Part shown: positions 41,808 through 51,000 of the stretch, piece after piece | How the letters are laid out: each line of letters opens with the position of its first letter | Numbering within the stretch: position 1 is the first letter of the stretch | Assembly (NCBI GenBank): GCA_022647575.1 | Contig: JALCKY010000001.1 | Location: 558,001 to 622,000, forward strand | DNA from: Lachnospiraceae bacterium | Lineage (GTDB): Bacteria > Bacillota > Clostridia > Lachnospirales > Lachnospiraceae | Length of the DNA stretch: 64,000 nucleotides | Direction: 5' to 3' | Translations under genes and position numbers: made by a program | Notes under the pieces: model-generated | The model's database searches: none | What the model saw: the letters and a program-made list of their open reading frames with translations, nothing else | Told to the model about the DNA's origin: nothing

Positions 41808-43067
41808 TTAAAGTTCCATATCCGGCAGGCAGTCCGGGAAATGTTCCTGTTTATAGCGCAGGACGGGCTCCGTCAGCAGCGGGCCTGCAGCGGTACTGAA
41901 ATAGTCCAGGACATGGAAAATGTTCTCTTCCGTGAAGAAGCCGTACTGCATCATTTTCCGGAGGCTTGCGGAATCTTCTTTTTCGGCAATGACCTTCAGG
42001 ATTTTATCAAGATGGGAGGAAAGATATTCCCGGTAATGTTCACTCACTGCCCGGCTCAGAAGAACGGGCGCATCGAAACGGCAGAATGCCATTTTCATCC
42101 GGTACTCCGTGTAGGGATAGGTATCGAAGAGGGCATCGTAGCCTTCGTAGTCAAAGACCGACTCCGCCTTTTCCGCCGGGTCTTCCGAAGATCTTTCCAC
42201 TCTGTCGCCGAGCAGCCGGAAGACTTCTTCTTTCCGGAACGCAAGGGCCGGCACATAGATTTCCGAGCCGTCTGCCTCCAGGCAGATCTTTTCGATTTCC
42301 GTGCAGTCCTTCAGCGCTTCCGCTCCGATCCGGCAGATGCCGGCGGGAATGCGGAGCGTTTTCAGGCGTGCTCCGCGGAAGGCGCGCGGCCCGACAGAAG
42401 TGATTCCTCCGGAAATGCGGCAGTCCTCCGCATCGCCGAAGTAGCGCAGGAGCACGTCCCCCTCTTCTGCCCTCCCGGCCGCTGACGCATTCCGGCTGCC
42501 TTTTCCGCTGAAGATCAGCGCCTGATCTTCGATGCGGAAATACGGATTCCCTTCGCGCACCAGAATCTCCCGAAGGCCGCCGTCTTTCGTCCTGCCGTCC
42601 GAAGAATCGAGGGCACATTCCCCGAGGATTTCAAGGGATGCCGGCAGCACGATTCTTGCAAGATGCGGACATCCCCGGAAGGCGCCGGGAACGATTTCCG
42701 TTGTTCCTTCCAGGACTTCATATTCGTCTCGTCCGTCCGCCATGCTGACGCCGCAGAGGATCTTCCCGTTTTCCGTCTGATGGTAAATGGCACAGCCGTC
42801 TGCTGAATAATAAGGATTCTTCTCATCGATCACCAGACGGACGGCACATAAGTCCGCCGGATCCTCAATGAACTTCACCGAAGCCGGCACCGTCACTTTC
42901 TCAGCCAAAGTAAAGCTGAACGCTTCCGCGCCCAGTTCCGTTACCGGCTTCCCGCCGATGCTCTCCGGAATCACGACGTCGTCGTCTTCGCCGGTGTAGG
43001 AGAGGATTCTGATGCCGCCTGATACCGTTTCATACTGAAACAGGCCGGCCTCCCTGCTTTCGGACAT
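41808..43067 (-). CDS. Cytoplasmic leucine-rich-repeat (BspA-like LRR_5) protein
   Basis: 419 residues from ATG 43067, sharing one base with the MoxR stop (TGATG). No signal peptide or anchor. LRR_5-type repeats over about 15-270 (VVIPESIGGKPVTELGAEAF, EKVTVPASVKFIE, LARIVLPASLEILGECAL, LKTLRIPAGICRIGAEAL). The last 110 residues are helical with no clear family (YPYTEYRMKMAFCRF, YLSSHLDKILKVIAEKEDSA). These may be ankyrin-like. It is the final gene of the PAP2/vWA/MoxR operon. The LRR is likely a protein-recognition module for the ATPase, but this is inferred. Confidence 0.85.
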   Translation of the reverse strand: MSESREAGLFQYETVSGGIRILSYTGEDDDVVIPESIGGKPVTELGAEAFSFTLAEKVTVPASVKFIEDPADLCAVRLVIDEKNPYYSADGCAIYHQTENGKILCGVSMADGRDEYEVLEGTTEIVPGAFRGCPHLARIVLPASLEILGECALDSSDGRTKDGGLREILVREGNPYFRIEDQALIFSGKGSRNASAAGRAEEGDVLLRYFGDAEDCRISGGITSVGPRAFRGARLKTLRIPAGICRIGAEALKDCTEIEKICLEADGSEIYVPALAFRKEEVFRLLGDRVERSSEDPAEKAESVFDYEGYDALFDTYPYTEYRMKMAFCRFDAPVLLSRAVSEHYREYLSSHLDKILKVIAEKEDSASLRKMMQYGFFTEENIFHVLDYFSTAAGPLLTEPVLRYKQEHFPDCLPDMEL

Positions 43068-44668
43068 CAAGCCTTTTCTTCCTCCGTCCCGGCCTCCGCC
43101 GCCTGCTTTTCCGTGATCAGCTTATCCATGTCGAGGGCGTCGAGTTTTTTCAGAAGTTCCTGCTGCCTCTCATACAGCTGCAGATTCCGGCTGTTCTCAT
43201 AATAGGCATCGCAGCCGTTCTCCCCGATGAAGACGACGCTGTCGGAATGGACCGTCAGCTCCGTCGTCAGAATCAGCATTTCATTGCCCTGGCCGAACAC
43301 TCTTGAGATGAAGGCAAACAGGCAGTCGAGATGGCCGCGGATGCGGGCCGCCTCCTGTCTCATTTCCTGCACCTGTCCGTCGTAGTCTTTTTTGATGAGC
43401 GCAAAGGCCTCTTCCTGATCCTGCGCCGATTCCATCTTCAGAAGCGTGCGGTATCTCTTCAGATTCTCCAGCACGAAGCAGAAGCAGTCCTTCTTTTCGG
43501 GAAGCAGCGATTCCTCCGCCTCCTCCTTCTCCATTTCCGAAGTGACTTTCTTGGAGCAGGCCTTCAGCACCATGCCCGGGCTGAGGGCTGCCTCTCCGGT
43601 CAGCACGCCCGCGGTATTTTCATGCGCAAGGAGACGCTCCTTCACTTCCTTCAGGACGGTGCGCAGGCTCTTCAGCTCCCGCTCCCTGCGGACGCTGTCC
43701 GTCATCTCGCTCTGGACCGCATCGAGAAGCAGCCCTGTCAGGGAAATGCGTTCGTCAAACGGCGCCGCCTCTGCCCTTCTGTCCACCTCCCGGTTCTCCG
43801 TCCCGCTTAGGATGTCGAAGACCTGGTAGTCGGTCTTGTATTTATTGAACAGTTCGTAGTACTGCGAAAAATCAAGCGCGATCCTGCGGCTGCGGATATA
43901 CTGCCCGATCAGCACCTCATCGATCGGATACCCCTTCTTCTCGTACTGCAGCATCATTTCCGAAAGGTCTTCCCAGCCGCGGGCCGTCACATAGGACTTG
44001 CCGTCGACCGTCGTCTCGACCTGATAGAAATTGTCTTTTTTAATGTCGAGATACGTCAGGATCGCCCGGTGGATTTTCCGGTTCTGCGCATACTCCCGCC
44101 ACGCCGGATAATCCGGGTCGATCTCGAGGATCTTCATGCGGTCCATCGTCACGACGTCGAACTCCCGCACGGAACGGTTGAACTGCGGCGGGTTACCCGC
44201 GGTCACGACTACCCAGCCGTCCGGCACGCGGTGCGTACCGAAGACCTTGTACTGCAGGAACTGCAGCATCGACGGGGACAGCGTTTCCGAAACGCAGTTG
44301 ATCTCATCGAGGAAAAGGATTCCTTCTTTTTTCCCGGTCTTCTCCATTTCCTCGTAGACCGAAGCGATGATCTCGCTCATCGTGTATTCGGTGACCTGGT
44401 ATTCCTTCCCGGCGAAAACCTTCCGGCGGATCAGCGGAAGGCCGAGGGCGCTCTGCCTGGTGTGATGCGTCATCGAATAGGACACCAGCGCAATGCCCAG
44501 TTCCCTCGCGATCTGTTCCATGATTGCCGTCTTGCCGATGCCGGGCGCGCCCAGCATGAAGACCGGCCTCTGCTTCTCGACCGGAATCAGATAGTTTCCG
44601 TATTCGTCCTTTGTCAGATAGACCGCCGCCGTCTGTTCGATCTGCTCCTTGGCTTCCTTGATGTTCAC
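43067..44668 (-). CDS. MoxR-type AAA+ ATPase
   Basis: 533 residues from GTG 44668, behind GGAGG and overlapping the vWA stop as GTGA. Walker A FMLGAPGIGKTAIMEQIA, Walker B ILFLDEINCVSETL, sensor 1 VVVTAGNPPQFNRSV. This is the MoxR/RavA-like AAA+ type that works with vWA partners to remodel or assemble protein complexes. The 270-residue C-terminal part with long helices is less conserved and may bind its partners. Tight coupling with the vWA gene indicates a stoichiometric complex. Confidence 0.9.
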   Translation of the reverse strand: MNIKEAKEQIEQTAAVYLTKDEYGNYLIPVEKQRPVFMLGAPGIGKTAIMEQIARELGIALVSYSMTHHTRQSALGLPLIRRKVFAGKEYQVTEYTMSEIIASVYEEMEKTGKKEGILFLDEINCVSETLSPSMLQFLQYKVFGTHRVPDGWVVVTAGNPPQFNRSVREFDVVTMDRMKILEIDPDYPAWREYAQNRKIHRAILTYLDIKKDNFYQVETTVDGKSYVTARGWEDLSEMMLQYEKKGYPIDEVLIGQYIRSRRIALDFSQYYELFNKYKTDYQVFDILSGTENREVDRRAEAAPFDERISLTGLLLDAVQSEMTDSVRRERELKSLRTVLKEVKERLLAHENTAGVLTGEAALSPGMVLKACSKKVTSEMEKEEAEESLLPEKKDCFCFVLENLKRYRTLLKMESAQDQEEAFALIKKDYDGQVQEMRQEAARIRGHLDCLFAFISRVFGQGNEMLILTTELTVHSDSVVFIGENGCDAYYENSRNLQLYERQQELLKKLDALDMDKLITEKQAAEAGTEEEKA

Positions 44669-46071
44669 TGTACTTCGTCCTCCTGCAGAATCATCTGTAT
44701 CGCCCACGCGGGCACTTTCGGAATCGGTTTTCCTTCATAGATGGAAATGAACGCCGTCTTGTAGCCGGGCATGGTTTCCGGGAATGTCCCGCGGCAGTCC
44801 GTGAAATAAAGCAGCCCTTTCAGGTGCCGGAATTCGCCCTTCCGGATGAGATCGTCGACGTGCGTGAAAACGGGACGGAAATCCGTTCCGCCGTAGCCGG
44901 CGATTTCCACATTTCCCATATAACGTTCAAACTCCGCATCCGTCGTGATCTTCACGTCCCTGTGAATCACCGTGTCGCACTGAAGAATATGAAGATTGAA
45001 CTTCTCAAAGAACTCATTGCCCGACTTCAGGATGGAATAGGTTTTCTCGAGGAATTTCTTCACCATCTCGCCCTGGCACGAGCACGAGGTATCGATGGCC
45101 ACGACAAATTCGCGGATCTTGTTTTCGTCCCGGTATTCCAGCGGCTCGATGAGCGGCATGTCCGTGTAAAGCTTCAGTCCGTACGTGTAGTAAATGTAAT
45201 CGAATTCATCGTCGTTGATCAGCAGCTCTTCGTCCGGCATGGAAAACTTCTTCAGGAATTCACTGTAGTCCTGCTTCTCCCGGTTCACGGCATTCAGGTT
45301 CATGAGCATCGCGCCGGCGCCCTTTCCCTGACCGCGCACAAAGGACTCCATGTTGGAGACAGCTTCCTGTCCCATTTTATCCCAGTCCTCGCTGCCGCCT
45401 TTACCGGCCATGCCTTCCTGGTCGCCCGGCTCGCCTTCGCCTTTTTCCTCCGCGTCATGGCATCCCATGTCCGCGGCCCTGACATTCTTCCGGTTATGCC
45501 GGCCGCCCCGGCTCTCCGTCTCTTCCGCGTGCCAGAAAGCGTGCTCGTCCCGGAAGAAAAGTTTTTCCTTCGAAAGGAAATCCTGCGTCTCCTCCGGATG
45601 CGTTATCAGGTAGCGGCAGATCCGGTCCGCATTCAGCATGCCGATTTTTTCCCGCGCCGTGCCCAAGAACTTTTCGATTTCCTCATCCCGGTCCGACGCC
45701 GTCGAGGCAAGGCCCATTTCCAGAATCACATTTTCAACCGCCATGTCACAGGAAAAATTCCAGAGAAGGGGATCCCTCTCCGCGCTTTCAAACGGATGCC
45801 GGAACAGACAGTGGAGCACCATATGCAGAAAAGCCCGCGAGCAGCTGCCGCGGTCTTTCCTTGCCTGGGAAATGACGCAGAGACTGCTGTAGCGGATCCA
45901 TTTCCCGTTGGTTCCGAAAGAAGCGATGTCCTCGTCCGCCAAAAGAGGCATATGGAAAAAAGCTCTGTTCAGATAGGGCAGGTCCGCCATCAGGCAGTCG
46001 CGCGAAAATTCCATGACCTTCCGGGCAAGGGTACCGACCTCGGAGGGTACGGCAGCTGCGGCCGGCTTCAT
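44665..46071 (-). CDS. vWA-domain metallopeptidase-like partner of MoxR (DUF2201 type)
   Basis: 468 residues. The N-terminal half contains FLHMVLHCLFRHPF, a HxxxH...H putative metal site like that of DUF2201/COG3864 metallopeptidase-like proteins. A charged linker (EKGEGEPGDQEGMAGKGG) follows. The C-terminal vWA domain has the metal-ion-dependent adhesion motif VVAIDTSCSCQGE (DxSxS) and GYGGTDFRPVF. It overlaps PAP2 by ATGA and the ATPase by GTGA. The pair resembles MoxR-vWA chaperone modules; the substrate is unknown. Confidence 0.88.
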   Translation of the reverse strand: MKPAAAAVPSEVGTLARKVMEFSRDCLMADLPYLNRAFFHMPLLADEDIASFGTNGKWIRYSSLCVISQARKDRGSCSRAFLHMVLHCLFRHPFESAERDPLLWNFSCDMAVENVILEMGLASTASDRDEEIEKFLGTAREKIGMLNADRICRYLITHPEETQDFLSKEKLFFRDEHAFWHAEETESRGGRHNRKNVRAADMGCHDAEEKGEGEPGDQEGMAGKGGSEDWDKMGQEAVSNMESFVRGQGKGAGAMLMNLNAVNREKQDYSEFLKKFSMPDEELLINDDEFDYIYYTYGLKLYTDMPLIEPLEYRDENKIREFVVAIDTSCSCQGEMVKKFLEKTYSILKSGNEFFEKFNLHILQCDTVIHRDVKITTDAEFERYMGNVEIAGYGGTDFRPVFTHVDDLIRKGEFRHLKGLLYFTDCRGTFPETMPGYKTAFISIYEGKPIPKVPAWAIQMILQEDEVQ

Positions 46072-46733
46072 GCCGGATCCGCTTTCTTTCTGTCAAAGCG
46101 GAAGACGAGTCCGAATTTGAAAATCAGAAGGGCGACGATGCCCACCATGATCCAGGCCGTCACGTGGTCGAACAGCGCATGCTGCTTGATGAAGAGCGTT
46201 CCGATAATGATGAGGAAAGCCCAGATCACCATCACGGCCCTGACCGGGAATTTCTTCATCCAGCGTGCATGGCTTACAAGAAGCATCAGCACGATCACGG
46301 CACTGTCGTAAACGTGGATGCTCGGCCAGACATTTTCCGCCGAGTCCGCTTTCCAGAGTCCGGCAATCAGCATCGTGAAGAAATTATTCCGCGGAAGGAC
46401 TTCCGGACGGAGATCCAGATGGTTCGGGAAAAAAGTGGAGATCAGAAGGAAGGCGGTCATGCCGATCATCAGGAAAGTCGACAGCTTGTCGTAAGCATCC
46501 TCGTCCTGGAAAAGCAGGAGCAGGATGCCGAACGGCAGCAGGGCAAACCAGGAAAGATACGGGATGACGAAAGCTTCCACAAAAGGAATGGCCCTGTCGA
46601 TCGGCCATTCGATGAGCATGGAATCCGGGCGCTCGATTCCGTCGATGATCAGGAACCACGTCACATAGACAGCCATGTAAACAGCCAGCGGCACCAGATG
46701 CTTGAGTTTTTTCTTCAGGACATTTTTTGACAT
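46068..46733 (-). CDS. PAP2-family membrane phosphatase
   Basis: 221 residues from ATG 46733. Six helices. The acid-phosphatase signatures are WPSIHVYDS (PSxH motif) and LFIKQHALFDHVTAW (catalytic His). Members dephosphorylate lipid phosphates or undecaprenyl diphosphate. No ribosome binding site is seen. A full promoter places the transcript start at the ATG itself, hinting at a leaderless mRNA. It is the first gene of the operon with the vWA, MoxR and LRR genes. Confidence 0.85.
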   Translation of the reverse strand: MSKNVLKKKLKHLVPLAVYMAVYVTWFLIIDGIERPDSMLIEWPIDRAIPFVEAFVIPYLSWFALLPFGILLLLFQDEDAYDKLSTFLMIGMTAFLLISTFFPNHLDLRPEVLPRNNFFTMLIAGLWKADSAENVWPSIHVYDSAVIVLMLLVSHARWMKKFPVRAVMVIWAFLIIIGTLFIKQHALFDHVTAWIMVGIVALLIFKFGLVFRFDRKKADPA

Positions 46734-46739
46734 AGTATG

Positions 46740-46767
46740 ATTATACCAAAGCCCTTTTTGAATGCAA
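46740..46767 (-). promoter_or_regulatory. Promoter of PAP2/vWA/MoxR/LRR operon
   Basis: On the minus strand TTGCAT (46767-46762) and TATAAT (46745-46740), spacer 16. The -10 ends 7 bases before the A of ATG 46733. Confidence 0.65.
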
Positions 46768-46772
46768 ATATA

Positions 46773-46803
46773 CAAAAAGAGGTTTGCGTATACCGCAAAC
46801 CCC
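46773..46803 (-). terminator. Terminator after tRNA-Val(GAC)
   Basis: GGTTTGCG (46781-46788) pairs with CGCAAACC (46794-46801) and is followed, in the minus direction, by a run of T. It lies 20 bases beyond the tRNA 3' end. Confidence 0.75.
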
Positions 46804-46821
46804 TTCTCTTCTTAAAAAAGA

Positions 46822-46894
46822 TGGAAGGTGCAGGATTCGAACCTGTGACCTTTCACACGTCAAGCGAATGCTCTCCCAGCTGAGCTAACCTTCC
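46822..46894 (-). tRNA. tRNA-Val (anticodon GAC)
   Basis: 73-nt cloverleaf. Acceptor GGAAGGT pairs with ACCTTCC, D arm GCTC/GAGC, anticodon loop TTGACGT gives GAC (valine GTC/GTT), and the T loop is TTCGAATC. CCA is not encoded. It is a second valine tRNA beside the CAC one at 1009. Confidence 0.95.
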
Positions 46895-46912
46895 ATTTTT
46901 CAAGCAAAAATG

Positions 46913-46941
46913 ATTATAACAAACAAAACGTCAAATGTAAA
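46913..46941 (-). promoter_or_regulatory. Promoter of tRNA-Val(GAC)
   Basis: On the minus strand TTTACA (46941-46936) and TATAAT (46918-46913), spacer 17, 18 bases before the tRNA. Confidence 0.65.
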
Positions 46942-46951
46942 CCTCAAATTT

Positions 46952-48316
46952 TCAGAAATACCAGTTTCCGCCGATCTGCACATAAGTTCCGGTACGGTTG
47001 CTGCTCCGGAAATACAGATATCCGTGGTTGCGGATTCCTTTGGTGAGGCAGTCGTTCACCGCCTGCTTGACGTAGTCCGGTACATTTCCCCCGAGCCGTC
47101 TCTGCCAGTAGATGCTGGAGGAAATGGTCGGTGAATAGCAGAACTGGTTGTAGGCCGTCAGCTGTCCGAGGGCTGTCGTGCCGTGTCCTCCGTAATTGAT
47201 GTCGGCGCGGTTCATGGCGCAGGAAATGACAGCCAGTGCGCCAGTATAGCTTCTGTCGTCCTCCTGTCCCACGATGGCCCAGATGAGTTCGAGCTCGCTC
47301 TGCGTATAGCCGGTATCCGTCGAAGCACTGCCGGAAGCCGAAGACACTTCTGCTGAAGTTTCGGCGACGGATGCGGAGGATGCCGGTGAAGACGATTCTG
47401 TCTGCGCTGCTGCTGAAGATGCTGCCTCGGAAGCTGCCTTCTGAGCTGCTTCATTTGCCGCTTTCTGGGCTGCCGCCTCATCTGCTGCCTTCCGCGCTGC
47501 CTCTGCCGCCGCTGCCTGCTGTGCCGCAAGAGCTGCCGCGGCTTCTTCTTCCGCTTTTCTCTTCGCTTCCGCTTCGGCTGCCGCACGTGCCTGAAGTTCC
47601 GTCAGCAAGTTCTGCTGTTCGGAAATCTGGCTCTGCAGGTCAGATGCGAGATCTTCCTGGGCGCTGATGTTTGCCACGTATTCGCTGATTTTTTCATTGG
47701 TCGAATCAGCCAGGGCCTGGACTTCCGCCTGTTTATTCTGCTGCTCGCTCTGAAGGGATTCCAGGGCATCTTCTTCGGAAAGAAGGGCAAGCTCCTTATT
47801 TTCCACTTCCTCGCGGGCATTCTTGTATTCATCAAGGCACTGACGGTCATAGTCCTGCATCTGACGGATTTCGTCGACCCGGTTAATGAAGTCGGTAATG
47901 CTCTCCGATTCCACGACGGTCGTCAGCAGATCGTTCTGCCCGTTCTCATACATGTACTGGATCCGGGTCTCCATGTCGTCGTACTGGTCTTCTTCCGCGG
48001 CTTTTGCATTCTGGACATCCGTGCGCGTCTGCTCGATTTCCGACTGCTTGGCCGTAATCTGCGAAGCAAGATTGTTCAGAGAATTCGTCAGCTCCGCGAT
48101 CTGGCTGTTCAGGTCATTCAGGTATGACGAAAGACCGTCCTTCTCCGTCTGAAGCGAATCAATCGTATTTTCGGTCTCTCCAAGGTTTGCTTCTGCCGAA
48201 TCCTTCTTTGCCTGCGCATCAGCGATATCCGACTGCGTATCCGCATACGCCGGACAGACTGATGAGACCGCAATCGCGGCCGACAGCAGAAGGATACCTA
48301 GCTTCTTCCTCAGCAT
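46952..48316 (-). CDS. Secreted CwlO-like coiled-coil, SleB-like cell-wall hydrolase
   Basis: 454 residues. Signal peptide 1-25 (LLLSAAIAVSSVCPAYA). Residues about 28-235 form a long coiled coil of the PcsB/CwlO type. An Ala/Glu/Lys- then Ser-rich linker follows (about 235-335). The C-terminus from ELELIWAIVGQEDDRSY is a SleB-like hydrolase domain (HYDROLASE_2) with CAMNRADI and GQLTAYNQFCYSP. It should cleave peptidoglycan and be controlled by the divisome or FtsEX through the coiled coil, as in known CwlO/PcsB proteins; that control is inferred. Start ATG 48316. Confidence 0.88.
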   Translation of the reverse strand: MLRKKLGILLLSAAIAVSSVCPAYADTQSDIADAQAKKDSAEANLGETENTIDSLQTEKDGLSSYLNDLNSQIAELTNSLNNLASQITAKQSEIEQTRTDVQNAKAAEEDQYDDMETRIQYMYENGQNDLLTTVVESESITDFINRVDEIRQMQDYDRQCLDEYKNAREEVENKELALLSEEDALESLQSEQQNKQAEVQALADSTNEKISEYVANISAQEDLASDLQSQISEQQNLLTELQARAAAEAEAKRKAEEEAAAALAAQQAAAAEAARKAADEAAAQKAANEAAQKAASEAASSAAAQTESSSPASSASVAETSAEVSSASGSASTDTGYTQSELELIWAIVGQEDDRSYTGALAVISCAMNRADINYGGHGTTALGQLTAYNQFCYSPTISSSIYWQRRLGGNVPDYVKQAVNDCLTKGIRNHGYLYFRSSNRTGTYVQIGGNWYF

Positions 48317-48470
48317 AAAAAATCCTGCCTTTCTCTGAAATCTGAGATCAGCAGGAATTATATCATGTTATGGAAACTAAAGAAAGACTTTTTTACCAAT
48401 TTTGTAATATTATTGTAATAAATAGTAATTTATGTGTCACATTCAACTATATCTTGTGGTTTTCCGATGC

Positions 48471-49004
48471 TTACGACGCAGATGCGGAAGCCGATGCCGA
48501 CGCCGAAGATCCCGACCCGTCTGATACGGAAACCGAAGCAGACGCACCGGATCCGGCAGCGGAAGCACCTGCCGAAACGCCGGAGCCGTCCGCGAACTTC
48601 TCATTGATCGAGGAAATGTTTCCCTTGGAATCAACCTCGACCGTCACGCTCTGCGTTTCCGCCTTCTCTCCGCCTTCCCAGTTCTGTCCGTATGTGAAGG
48701 TCACGACAGCTGTGCCTTCGGCAAGACTTTTGAATGTGAAATGGTCATAGCCTCCCGCACCGTCGAGTGCGCTTCCCGTGCTGTCCGTCTTCGACACATA
48801 GGTGTCGCTTGTGAATTCCAGGATGCTCGGGTTTGAAATCGACTGTTCCCATGTATAGCCGGTCGTCGGATTCGATTCCAGGGTAACCGTCAGCGTGTTG
48901 CCGCTGAAATCGGCGCCTTCTTTTACCCCGGAAGATTTCGAGCAGCCGGCAAGAACCGTAACGGCCAGAATCAGGCAGAGCAGCAGTGCAGTTAATTTTT
49001 TCAT
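48471..49004 (-). CDS. Chagasin-type (I42) cysteine protease inhibitor lipoprotein
   Basis: 177 residues. Signal peptide and lipobox VTVLAGC. Inhibitor loops of the I42/chagasin family: NPTTGYTW (loop L4) and GAGGYDHFTF (loop L2). The third loop near TYGQNWEGG is less canonical. The tail from about residue 140 is Ser/Ala/Gly-only. It would block papain-type cysteine proteases at the cell surface. It is close to the wall hydrolase on the same strand but 154 bases apart, with the gap 48317-48470 holding only a promoter-like TATAAT near 48360. Confidence 0.85.
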   Translation of the reverse strand: MKKLTALLLCLILAVTVLAGCSKSSGVKEGADFSGNTLTVTLESNPTTGYTWEQSISNPSILEFTSDTYVSKTDSTGSALDGAGGYDHFTFKSLAEGTAVVTFTYGQNWEGGEKAETQSVTVEVDSKGNISSINEKFADGSGVSAGASAAGSGASASVSVSDGSGSSASASASASAS

Positions 49005-49034
49005 CAGATCAGAACTCCTTTCAGATCAGACGCC

Positions 49035-50999
49035 TCAGGCCACGACGGCCTTCCCGGTGTAAAGCTGGTAATATTTTCCTTTCTCGGCAAGCAGCTGCGC
49101 ATGCGTGCCTTTTTCGATGATGTGTCCGTTCTCCATGACCATGATGCAGTCGGAGTTCTGAATCGTCGAAAGACGGTGGGCAATGACGAACGTCGTCCTG
49201 CCCCTCATCAGCCTGTCCATTCCTTCCTGTACGATCTTCTCGGTACGGGAGTCGATGGAAGACGTCGCTTCATCGAGAATGAGCACCGGCGGATCCGCGA
49301 TTGCCGCCCTGGCAATTGCCAGAAGCTGCCTCTGGCCCTGGGAAAGATTTGCTCCGTCCCCGCTCAGCATCGTGTCATAGCCTTCCGGAAGACGTTCGAT
49401 GAAGCCGTCCGCATTGGCAAGTCTGGCTGCCGCCTGCACTTCCTCATCCGTCGCATCCAGCTTCCCGAAGCGGATGTTCTCGCTCACGGTGCCGGTAAAA
49501 AGATGCGTATCCTGAAGAACGATGCCCAGCGAATGCCGCAGGTCCTCTTTCCGGATCTTGTTGATATTGATGCCGTCGTAGCGGATCTTTCCATCCTGGA
49601 CGTCATAGAACCGGGTAATCAGGTTCATGATGGTCGTCTTGCCGGCACCGGTTGAACCGACAAAAGCAATCTTCTGTCCCGGCGTCGCAAAGAGGTCGAT
49701 GTCATGCAGGATGACACGTTCCGGCACGTAGCCGAAATCGACGCTGTCCATGACGATGTCGCCCTTCAGTTCCTTGTATTCCGTCGTTCCGTCCGTCTTA
49801 TGGAAATGTTTCCATGCCCACAGTTCGGTCCGCTCTTTTGCTTCCGTCAGCTTTCCGTCTTTGTATTCCGCATTGACAAGCGTTACATAGCCGTCATCCG
49901 TTTCCGGCGTCTCATCGAGCAGCTTGAAGACTCTGTCCGCGCCGGCCAGGGCCATGACGATGGAATTGAGCTGCTGGCTCAGCTGGCTGATCGGCATATT
50001 GAAGCTCTTGTTGAAGGTAAGGAAAGAAGCAAGTCCTCCGACCGTAAGCGCTCCCGCGCCCCCGCCGAAATTGATGACGAGAATGCCGCCGACAATCGCA
50101 CACAGGACATAGCTGGCATTTCCCAGCTGGGCTGTCACAGGCATGAGGACGTTTGCAAAACGGTTGGCCTTATTTGCCGAATCATACAGTTCGTCATTGA
50201 GCTTCTCGAATTCACTGATGGCTTCTTCCTCATGGGAGAACACCTTGACAACTTTCTCGCCTGCCATCATTTCCTCGATAAAGCCGTTCACGGTTCCGAG
50301 ATTCCTCTGCTGCTTCACGAAATACTTTCCGGATGCACCGGCAAGGTACTTCGTCGCCACCATCATCACGGCGACCATCGCCACCGTAAGGACTGTCAGC
50401 GGAAGGCTCAGGATGATCATGCTGACAAACGTGCTGACGATGGTAATCGCCGAAGAGAGCATCTGCGTAAGGCTCTGGCTGATCATCTGACGCAGCGTAT
50501 CGACATCGTTCGTGTAAATGGACATGATGTCGCCGCGCGAATGCGTATCGAAATAGCGGATCGGCAGACTCTCCATATGCGTGAAGAGTTCCTTGCGGAG
50601 ACGCAGAAGCGTTCCCTGTCCGACATAGATCATCAGCCGGCTCTGCGCAAAGACGGCCAGGACGCCGACGCCATAGAAGATTCCCACGCGCACCATGGCC
50701 CACAGAAGCGGTCCGAAATCCGGATCCGGCTTTCCGAGGAGCGGGGTGATGTAGCTATCGATCAGGGTCTTCGTGAACAGCGTTCCCTGGATGGATGCAT
50801 ACACGTTCACGATGATGCAGATCACGACGATGATCATATGAAGCGCATAGTGCTTCATGACATAGCCCAGGAGCCTTTTCAGGATCTTCCCCGGGTTCTC
50901 GACGCGGATCTTCACTCCGCGCGGCATTCCTCCGCGGGGGCCGCGGGTACGGAGGTCCTTCGCCTCATCGGCGTTCATCACATTTTCTTCTTTCTTCAT
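49035..50999 (-). CDS. ABC exporter subunit, canonical nucleotide site
   Basis: 654 residues from ATG 50999, one base after the partner's stop and behind GGGAGG. Six-helix membrane domain (about 45-360) followed by an ATPase domain with Walker A GSTGAGKTT, signature LSQGQRQLLA, Walker B VLILDEATSSID and H-loop IAHRLST. A 40-residue extension (DDGYVTLVNAEYKDGKLTE) lies between membrane and ATPase parts. With the preceding subunit it should form a heterodimeric drug or lipid exporter of the BmrCD/TM287-288 kind. Confidence 0.92.
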   Translation of the reverse strand: MKKEENVMNADEAKDLRTRGPRGGMPRGVKIRVENPGKILKRLLGYVMKHYALHMIIVVICIIVNVYASIQGTLFTKTLIDSYITPLLGKPDPDFGPLLWAMVRVGIFYGVGVLAVFAQSRLMIYVGQGTLLRLRKELFTHMESLPIRYFDTHSRGDIMSIYTNDVDTLRQMISQSLTQMLSSAITIVSTFVSMIILSLPLTVLTVAMVAVMMVATKYLAGASGKYFVKQQRNLGTVNGFIEEMMAGEKVVKVFSHEEEAISEFEKLNDELYDSANKANRFANVLMPVTAQLGNASYVLCAIVGGILVINFGGGAGALTVGGLASFLTFNKSFNMPISQLSQQLNSIVMALAGADRVFKLLDETPETDDGYVTLVNAEYKDGKLTEAKERTELWAWKHFHKTDGTTEYKELKGDIVMDSVDFGYVPERVILHDIDLFATPGQKIAFVGSTGAGKTTIMNLITRFYDVQDGKIRYDGININKIRKEDLRHSLGIVLQDTHLFTGTVSENIRFGKLDATDEEVQAAARLANADGFIERLPEGYDTMLSGDGANLSQGQRQLLAIARAAIADPPVLILDEATSSIDSRTEKIVQEGMDRLMRGRTTFVIAHRLSTIQNSDCIMVMENGHIIEKGTHAQLLAEKGKYYQLYTGKAVVA

Positions 51000-51000
51000 C

